DNA from: Nocardioides sp. J54
Lineage (GTDB): Bacteria; Actinomycetota; Actinomycetes; Propionibacteriales; Nocardioidaceae
Assembly: GCF_000519005.1 (NCBI RefSeq)
Contig: NZ_JAER01000034.1
Location: 1 to 46,685 of the forward strand
Reading direction: 5' to 3'
DNA length: 46,685 nucleotides
In this document: piece after piece, positions 41,441-46,685 of the stretch
Numbering within the stretch: the first letter of the stretch is position 1
How the letters are laid out: every line of letters starts with the position of its first letter
Program-made: the position numbers and the translations under genes
Notes under the pieces: model-generated
What the model saw: the letters and a program-made list of their open reading frames with translations, nothing else
What the model was told of the DNA's origin: nothing
Databases searched by the model: none

Positions 41441-42027
41441 GGACCAGCCCCGCCGGACGCCTCACCGCCGTCGTCCTCGCGGTCCTGGCTGCGCTGCTGG
41501 TCCAGGTCACCGTGCTCCCGCACTTCGCGTGGGAGGTCGGCGGCCTCGGGGTCGTGCCCGACGTCGTGCTGCTCGTCGTGGTCGCCACCGCGCTGGCCAC
41601 CGACACCCGCTACGGCACCCTCACCGGCTTCTTCGCCGGCCTCCTGCTCGACCTCGCGCCGCCGGCCGACCACGTCGCCGGCCGCTGGACGCTGGCGCTC
41701 ATGGTCGTCGGCTACGTCGTCGGCCGGCTCGCCCACGACAACACCTCCGACGTCGGCCGGCTCGAGCTCGAGGGCTCCCGCCGACCGCCGCTCGGCCTCG
41801 TGCTCGCGGCCGCTGCCGGCGCCTCCTTCGTCGGCACGTCCGTCTTCGCGCTGAGCGGGCTCTTCCTCGGCGACTCCGGCGCCTCCGTCGGCGAGCTGCT
41901 GCAGGTCGCGCTGGTGGCGCTGGTGCTCGACACGGTCGCGGCGCTGCTGGTGGTCCCGGCGACGTACTGGCTGCTGCGCCGGCTCGGCCAGGAGCGCCCC
42001 GTCGCGGCGAGGTGGGCGCAGACGTGA
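41437..42027 (+). CDS. mreD: Rod shape-determining protein MreD
   Basis: The 196-residue protein has five to six predicted helices, beginning LTAVVLAVLAALLVQVTVLPHF. TGFFAGLLLDLAPPADHVAGRWTLALMVVGYVVG is the conserved middle, including the DLAPP turn. MreD works with MreC, RodA and PBP2 in the elongasome. ATG 41437 is fixed by the four-base overlap with mreC; the much longer open frame upstream is a shadow of mreB and mreC. Its stop overlaps the GTG of the PBP2 gene. Confidence 0.9.
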   Translation: MRTSPAGRLTAVVLAVLAALLVQVTVLPHFAWEVGGLGVVPDVVLLVVVATALATDTRYGTLTGFFAGLLLDLAPPADHVAGRWTLALMVVGYVVGRLAHDNTSDVGRLELEGSRRPPLGLVLAAAAGASFVGTSVFALSGLFLGDSGASVGELLQVALVALVLDTVAALLVVPATYWLLRRLGQERPVAARWAQT

Positions 42028-44141
42028 CGGCCGCCTCGCACCGCAGCCAGCTGCGCCTGATCGTCATCCAGACGCTCGTCTTCTCGCTGCTCGCGACGCT
42101 CGGGGTGCGGCTCTACTACCTGCAGGTCGTCTCCGGCGAGGAGTACCAGGGCCAGGCCGCGTCCCAGTCCGTGCGCGAGATCGTCGTGCAGCCCCAGCGC
42201 GGGCTGATCGTCGACGCGATGGGCCGACCGCTCGTCACCAACCGGCTCACCTGGGTGGTCTCGCTCGACCGCACCCTCATCGGCCGGATGTCCGAGGAGG
42301 ACCGCGCGGAGCTGCTCAGCCGCACCGCGCGCGCGATCGGCGTCAAGGTGCCGAGGATCCGCGCCCGGCTGCTGCTCTGCGGCGACGAGGGCGCCGTCGC
42401 GGGCACCTGCTGGAACGGCTCGCCCTACCAGCCGGTCCCGGTGGCGCAGGACGTGCCCGAGACCGCCGCGCTGCGCATCCTCGAGCAGCCGGAGGACTTC
42501 CCCGGGGTGGTCGTCGACCGGCAGAGCGTGCGGGAGTACCCCTCGCCGTACGGCATCAACGCCGCGCACCTGCTCGGCTACCTCAGCCCGATCACCAAGG
42601 AGGAGCTGGAGGCCGCGGAGGCCGAGGGCGACAGCTCCGTCAACGGCGCCTCGGTCGTCGGCCGCGCCGGCGTCGAGAAGGAGTACGACGAGTTCCTGCG
42701 CGGCCAGCCCGGCTACCAGCAGGTCGCGGTCGACTCCCGCGGGCGGGTCCGCCAGGACGTCTCCGACCTCGCCGCCCAGCCGGGCGACACGCTGGTCACC
42801 TCCATCGACGCCAACGTGCAGTCGGTCGTGGAGGAGCAGCTGTGGAAGATGATCCAGACCCAGCGCGGGCTGCGCGACCCGGTCACCAAGCGCAACTTCG
42901 AGGCCGACTCCGGCGCCGCCGTGGTGATGGAGGCGCGCACCGGCCGCATCGTCGCGATGGCCAGCCAGCCGACGTACGACCCGTCGGTGTGGGTTGGCGG
43001 CATCAGCGACAAGCAGCTCAAGCGGCTCTACTCCGAGGCCGCCGGCACCCCGCTGCTCTCGCGGGCCTTCCAGGGCCAGTTCGCGCCCGGCTCGACGTGG
43101 AAGCCGTTCATGTCCGCGGGAGCGCTCACCAACGGCTACTCCACCGACACCGTGCTCGGCTGCCCGTCGGCCGTGCAGATCGGCAACCGCGCCTTCCACA
43201 ACCACGAGTCCGGCGCCTACGGCTCGATCGGCTTCGCCCGCGCGCTCGAGGTCTCCTGCAACACCTTCTTCTACCAGGTGGGCATGCACTTCTGGAGCAC
43301 GCTCGGCTCCGACCCCGACGACGTCGACGCCCGCGACCCGCTGGTCAAGCAGGCCCAGAAGTTCGGCTTCGGCAGCCGCACCGGCGTCGACCTGCCCGGC
43401 GAGGCGTCGGGCCGGGTCGCGGACCGGAAGTGGAAGAAGGCCTACTACGAGTCGATGAAGGACTACTACTGCGGCATCGCCGACAAGCCGCAGGACGAGA
43501 AGACGTCCGACTTCGTCTACAAGTTCGCCCGCGAGTTCTGCATCGAGGGCTGGAAGTACAAGATCACCGACTCGGCGAACTTCGCGATCGGCCAGGGCGA
43601 CACCATCGTCACGCCGCTGCAGCTGGCCCGTGCCTACGCCGCGCTCGCCAACGGCGGCGTGCTGTGGCACCCGCGCGTCGGCAAGGCGGTCGTCTCGCCC
43701 GACGGCGAGGTGATCCGGCAGATCAAGCCGAAGAAGGAGCGCAAGCTCAAGATCCCCAAGCGGGTGCTGCGCTACCTCGACGACGCGCTCAAGGGCGTCG
43801 CGTCGCACGGCACCATGGCGTGGAAGCTCGGCGGCTTCCCGCTCGACGACGTGACCATCCGCGCGAAGACCGGCTCCGCCGAGGTCTACGGCAAGCAGTC
43901 GACCGGCTGGGTGGCGTCGTACACCGAGGACTACGTGGTGGTCATGATGATCACCCAGGCCGGCACCGGCTCGGGCTCGACCGGTGAGGGCATCCGCGCC
44001 ATCTGGGAGGCCCTCTACGGCGTCGACGGCGAGACGGTCGACCGCGACAAGGCGGCGATCCCGGGCGTCCTCCAGCCCGCCGCGCTGCCGACCTTCGCCG
44101 ACGACGGCTCGATCCTGCCGCCCGCACGGAAGGACCGGTGA
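42024..44141 (+). CDS. mrdA: Penicillin-binding protein 2 (elongasome transpeptidase)
   Basis: The 705-residue class B PBP crosslinks peptidoglycan strands made by RodA. One helix lies at about residues 10-32, then the dimerisation domain with the RGLIVDAMGRPL motif. The transpeptidase motifs are S357-T-W-K in GSTWKPF, S411-C-N in EVSCNTFF, and K615-T-G in AKTGSAEV. An insert of about 40 residues with two cysteines (YYCGIAD and EFCIEG) lies between SxN and KTG, and another pair (LLCGDEG and GTCWNG) lies in the N-terminal domain, so disulfides are possible. GTG 42024 overlaps the mreD stop and has GAGGTGG upstream. Confidence 0.93.
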   Translation: MTAASHRSQLRLIVIQTLVFSLLATLGVRLYYLQVVSGEEYQGQAASQSVREIVVQPQRGLIVDAMGRPLVTNRLTWVVSLDRTLIGRMSEEDRAELLSRTARAIGVKVPRIRARLLLCGDEGAVAGTCWNGSPYQPVPVAQDVPETAALRILEQPEDFPGVVVDRQSVREYPSPYGINAAHLLGYLSPITKEELEAAEAEGDSSVNGASVVGRAGVEKEYDEFLRGQPGYQQVAVDSRGRVRQDVSDLAAQPGDTLVTSIDANVQSVVEEQLWKMIQTQRGLRDPVTKRNFEADSGAAVVMEARTGRIVAMASQPTYDPSVWVGGISDKQLKRLYSEAAGTPLLSRAFQGQFAPGSTWKPFMSAGALTNGYSTDTVLGCPSAVQIGNRAFHNHESGAYGSIGFARALEVSCNTFFYQVGMHFWSTLGSDPDDVDARDPLVKQAQKFGFGSRTGVDLPGEASGRVADRKWKKAYYESMKDYYCGIADKPQDEKTSDFVYKFAREFCIEGWKYKITDSANFAIGQGDTIVTPLQLARAYAALANGGVLWHPRVGKAVVSPDGEVIRQIKPKKERKLKIPKRVLRYLDDALKGVASHGTMAWKLGGFPLDDVTIRAKTGSAEVYGKQSTGWVASYTEDYVVVMMITQAGTGSGSTGEGIRAIWEALYGVDGETVDRDKAAIPGVLQPAALPTFADDGSILPPARKDR

Positions 44142-44145
44142 CCCC

Positions 44146-45378
44146 GTGAGCAACCGCATCCAGGCCGGCCGCTCAGCCGCCCGCCCCACCCGGACCACCG
44201 CCTCGCGCCGGGTCAGCTTCGTGCGCTGGGGCGACATCGACCAGCTGCTGCTCGTCGCCGTCGTCCTGCTCTCGCTCGTCGGCTGCCTGCTGATCTGGTC
44301 GGCGACCATCGAGCGCGACGACCTGACCGGCGGCGACGACCGGGCCTTCCTGCTCAAGCAGCTGGTCAACATCGTGATCGGGTTGGTGCTGATGGCGATG
44401 GTGGTGGTCACCGACCACCGGTGGGTGCGCATCCTCGCGCCGGTCGCCTACCTGGGCGCCGTCGTCGGGCTGGTGCTGGTGCTCGTCATGGGCTCCACGA
44501 TCAACGGCTCCCGCTCCTGGCTGATGATCGGCGGGATGTCCCTGCAGCCCTCGGAGCTCGCCAAGCTCGCGGTCGTCGTCGGCATGGCGCTCGTCGTCGC
44601 CGAGCGCAGCGAGGGCCGCTGGCGCGACCGGGTCGGCACGACGGACGTGCTGCTCATGCTCGTCGTGGCCGGCGTCCCCGCCACCTTGATCCTCGCCCAG
44701 CCCGACCTCGGCACGATGCTCGTGCTGACCGCGACGGTGTTCGGCGTCATCGCCGCCTCCGGCGCCCACCGCGGTTGGCTCGCCGCGCTGGCCGGCGGGG
44801 GAGTCGCGGTCGCGGTGCTGGCGGTGACGAGCGGCTTCCTGAAGGAGTATCAGGTCGACCGCTTCCTGGCCTTCACCGACCCCGACCTCGACCCGCGCGG
44901 GGCCGGCTACAACGTGGAGCAGGCCCGGATCGCCGTCGGCAACGGCGGCCTCTTCGGCCAGGGGCTCTTCGACGGCTCGCAGACCCAGTCGGGCTTCGTG
45001 CCCGAGCAGCACACCGACTTCGTGTTCACCGTCGCCGGCGAGGAGCTCGGCCTGGTCGGAGCGGCCTTCATCGTCGCGCTGCTCGGCGTCGTCCTCTGGC
45101 GCGCGTTGCTCATCGCGACCCGCACCGACGACGTGTTCGGCCGGATCGCCGCCGCCGGCATCGCCTGCTGGTTCGGCTTCCAGGCGTTCCAGAACATAGG
45201 GATGTGCCTGGGCATCATGCCCGTCACCGGTGTCCCGCTGCCGTTCGTGTCGTACGGCGGCTCCTCGATGTTCGCCGGCATGCTGGCCGTCGGCCTGCTG
45301 CAGAACATCCACCTGCGCACGCTCACCGCCCCGGCCTCGCGGCTCGCCCCGCAGAAGCGGGTGCTGGTCCGCTCGTGA
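44146..45378 (+). CDS. rodA: Peptidoglycan glycosyltransferase RodA (SEDS family)
   Basis: The 410-residue membrane enzyme polymerises lipid II into glycan strands as partner of the preceding PBP2. About ten helices are present. Family landmarks are INGSRSWLMIGGMSLQPSELAKLA, LAQPDLGTMLVL (the catalytic aspartate region), YNVEQARIAVGNGGLFGQGLFDGSQTQSGFVPEQHTDFVF read in parts, and PVTGVPLPFVSYGGSSM. The start is GTG 44146, four bases after the PBP2 stop. Its own stop overlaps the start of the HIT gene. Confidence 0.93.
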   Translation: MSNRIQAGRSAARPTRTTASRRVSFVRWGDIDQLLLVAVVLLSLVGCLLIWSATIERDDLTGGDDRAFLLKQLVNIVIGLVLMAMVVVTDHRWVRILAPVAYLGAVVGLVLVLVMGSTINGSRSWLMIGGMSLQPSELAKLAVVVGMALVVAERSEGRWRDRVGTTDVLLMLVVAGVPATLILAQPDLGTMLVLTATVFGVIAASGAHRGWLAALAGGGVAVAVLAVTSGFLKEYQVDRFLAFTDPDLDPRGAGYNVEQARIAVGNGGLFGQGLFDGSQTQSGFVPEQHTDFVFTVAGEELGLVGAAFIVALLGVVLWRALLIATRTDDVFGRIAAAGIACWFGFQAFQNIGMCLGIMPVTGVPLPFVSYGGSSMFAGMLAVGLLQNIHLRTLTAPASRLAPQKRVLVRS

Positions 45379-45860
45379 CCGACGACTTCCGCCTCGACCG
45401 GGTCGGCTCCGCCCTTGCCGGCGCCAACCCGACCGTCCTGCGCCGCCTCGACGCCGGCTTCGCCGTCATCGGCGACGTCCAGCACCTGCCCGGCTACTGC
45501 GTTCTCATCGCCGACGACCCGGACGCCGACCAGCTGACCGACCTGCCCGTCGACTGCCAGCTCGCCTTCCTCGCCGACATGGCCCTGCTCGGCCGTGCCG
45601 TCTCCGCCGTCTGCTCGCGCCGCGACCCTGCGTTCCGGCGGATCAACCTGGAGATCCAGGGCAACACCGACGCCTTCCTGCACGCCCACGTCACGCCCCG
45701 CTACGACTGGGAGCCCGACGACCTCGTCCGCTGGCCCGCCGCCCTCCACCACCGGGAGAAGCGTGTCGACCTCGAGCGCCACGCCCTCGGCGCGCAGCAC
45801 GACGAGCTGCGTGCCGAGCTCGCCGCGGAGATCGACCGCCAGCGCGCCGCTGCCCCCTAG
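45375..45860 (+). CDS. HIT-family hydrolase, diadenosine polyphosphate hydrolase-like
   Basis: The 161-residue protein shows NLEIQGNTDAFLHAHVTPRYDWEPDDL. The nucleotide-binding HIT motif is H103-x-H105-x-T107, so the third histidine of the usual HxHxH is a threonine. The nucleophilic middle histidine is kept, which is compatible with activity. The substrate is not identifiable from sequence. It is the last gene of the mre operon by overlap (GTGA), an unexpected link between wall elongation and nucleotide clean-up. Its TAG stop shares the palindrome CTAG with the convergent GrpB gene. Confidence 0.8.
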   Translation: MTDDFRLDRVGSALAGANPTVLRRLDAGFAVIGDVQHLPGYCVLIADDPDADQLTDLPVDCQLAFLADMALLGRAVSAVCSRRDPAFRRINLEIQGNTDAFLHAHVTPRYDWEPDDLVRWPAALHHREKRVDLERHALGAQHDELRAELAAEIDRQRAAAP

Positions 45861-46417
45861 CTCCCGGGCTTCCTGTTGACCGCGAGGATCGCGTCCCGCT
45901 CCGGCGCGGTGAGCCCGGAGGCCGCGAGCACGCGCTGCAGCACCTCGCTCTTGCCCTCGATGTAGTCGCCCATGTCCGCGAGCTCCTGCCCGGCCAGCCG
46001 CAGCTTCACTGCCGCGTACGCCTCCCGCAGCTCCGGGTCGTCCCGCAGCGTGTCCCGCACCGCCAGGTGGTTGCGCAGCGACAGCGCCCCCTCCACGCAG
46101 ACGTAGACGTTGCGGGTGATCGCCGCCAGCTCGTCCTCGGTCGACGCCCGGAACGCGTGCCGCCCCTCCACCCCGAGGTCCCCGAGGTGTTCGTACCCCG
46201 CGACCGCCATGGCTTCAATCGCGGCGTCGAGGTGCCCGGCTGCCACCACCACGTCCACGTCGATGACCGGCTTCGCCGCCAGCCCCGGCACCGACGTGCT
46301 CCCCACGTGCTCGATGCCGAGGTGCGGGACGTCCGCCAGGGCCTCGACCAGCGCCGCCCGCACCACCTCGAACCTCTCCGGCCACGTCGGGTCGTAGGGC
46401 ACCACCGTCACGCGCAT
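45857..46417 (-). CDS. GrpB family protein (UPF0157, nucleotidyltransferase-like)
   Basis: The 186-residue protein has the GrpB signature: VPYDPTWPERFEVVRAAL at the start, then IEHVGSTSVPGLAAKPVIDVDV, which is the nucleotidyltransferase-superfamily core with the paired aspartates. RNVYVCVEGALSLRNHLAVRDTLR and YAAVKLRLA complete the pattern. The substrate is unknown; some relatives act in coenzyme or antibiotic modification. ATG 46417 is preferred; the upstream in-frame extension is not typical. The stop codons of this gene and the HIT gene overlap at CTAG. Confidence 0.88.
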   Translation of the reverse strand: MRVTVVPYDPTWPERFEVVRAALVEALADVPHLGIEHVGSTSVPGLAAKPVIDVDVVVAAGHLDAAIEAMAVAGYEHLGDLGVEGRHAFRASTEDELAAITRNVYVCVEGALSLRNHLAVRDTLRDDPELREAYAAVKLRLAGQELADMGDYIEGKSEVLQRVLAASGLTAPERDAILAVNRKPGS

Positions 46418-46505
46418 GCCGCCATTGTCGCTGGGAAGTAGGCACCAAGTACGGCGTCGAGCGGTTGATGGGACTTCGTGGCTGTTCCCGGCGGCCGCGC
46501 ACCGT

Positions 46506-46598
46506 AGCCGACCGGCCCCCGGCGTCAAGGACGTCGCTTCGCTCCGCCGCTGCGCGGTCGCTTCGCGATCCTTGACCCCGGGGCCCTGCCGGTCGGCT
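46506..46598. repeat. Large nested inverted repeat
   Basis: Outer arms AGCCGACCGG (46506-46515) and CCGGTCGGCT (46589-46598) and inner arms GTCAAGGA (46524-46531) and TCCTTGAC (46569-46576) are perfect inverted copies. The loop holds two copies of GTCGCTTCGC (46533-46542 and 46557-46566). The region 46418-46685 has no gene that I can support. Confidence 0.65.
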
Positions 46599-46650
46599 GG
46601 TCGGCGCGGTTGTCGGCACGGACTGCGTCCGCGCCGCCCTGTGTTGTCTG

Positions 46651-46666
46651 GCGCGAGCGCGTCGCC
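46651..46666. repeat. Third copy of a dispersed 16-bp repeat
   Basis: GCGCGAGCGCGTCGCC differs at one base from the copies at 29-44 and 19696-19711. Confidence 0.55.
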
Positions 46667-46685
46667 TGTCGAGGGCTGCGCGCAG

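Noticed and set aside
41712..44432. A 906-codon minus-strand frame over mreD, mrdA and the start of rodA.
   Set aside because: The plus strand encodes complete, motif-bearing MreD, PBP2 and RodA; the antisense frame has none.
46506..46598. An integration or phage attachment site at the inverted repeat.
   Set aside because: No integrase, tRNA gene or direct duplication accompanies it within the window.

Overview
The window is high-GC DNA from an actinobacterium, most likely Nocardioides or a close relative in the Propionibacteriales. This is inferred from gene content (WhiB2, MtrAB-LpqB, coenzyme F420 genes, DUF5719, DUF3499, TIGR03089, an mce operon), the very high GC at third codon positions, GTG starts, and many leaderless promoters. 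Most of it is conserved chromosomal core; no phage, transposase, CRISPR array, tRNA or rRNA gene was seen.

Layout. 1-413 is a noncoding, repeat-rich leader. 414-4396 holds a secreted zinc amidase with a C-terminal FG-GAP-like propeller, a TIGR03089 adenylate-forming-like protein, and mannose-1-phosphate guanylyltransferase. 4397-4772 is an intergenic island of four short repeat families. 4773-7585 (minus) carries a DUF3105 protein and the F420 genes fbiB-fbiA. 7728-15936 is the whiB2 / large membrane glycosyltransferase / DUF5719 / degenerate zincin / DUF3499 / phosphomannomutase / Trm112-like / SIS isomerase block, which supplies GDP-mannose and cell-envelope functions. 16032-18099 has an acyltransferase-like membrane protein and a DUF808 protein. 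18251-24810 is ahcY-mtrA-mtrB-lpqB-comF, with a frameshift in lpqB. 24808-25827 is a structured raiA-type leader RNA followed by hpf. An orphan LuxR-type response regulator and a YcaQ/AlkX glycosylase follow. 27920-37886 (minus) is a complete yrbEAB-mceABCDEF operon ending in fadD. A divergent MerR regulator (38087) faces the mce promoter. 38876-45860 is ndk and the rod-shape operon mreB-mreC-mreD-mrdA-rodA with a HIT gene. A convergent GrpB gene and an inverted repeat close the window.

How the genes work together. Phosphomannomutase, guanylyltransferase and the SIS isomerase feed mannose-based envelope glycans. MtrAB-LpqB, the amidase, WhiB2 and the Mre/Rod complex control wall growth and division. 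The Mce system with FadD probably imports and activates a lipid or sterol. HPF with its leader RNA manages ribosome hibernation.

The most notable noncoding observations are paired ACAGT-N3-ACTGT operators over both the merR and mce promoters, a three-way-junction RNA with a ribosome-site-masking hairpin in front of ahcY, mutually exclusive long helices in the hpf leader, and eleven TAnnnT boxes placed 6-8 nt before start codons. All readings were made by eye; no search, alignment or folding program was run.
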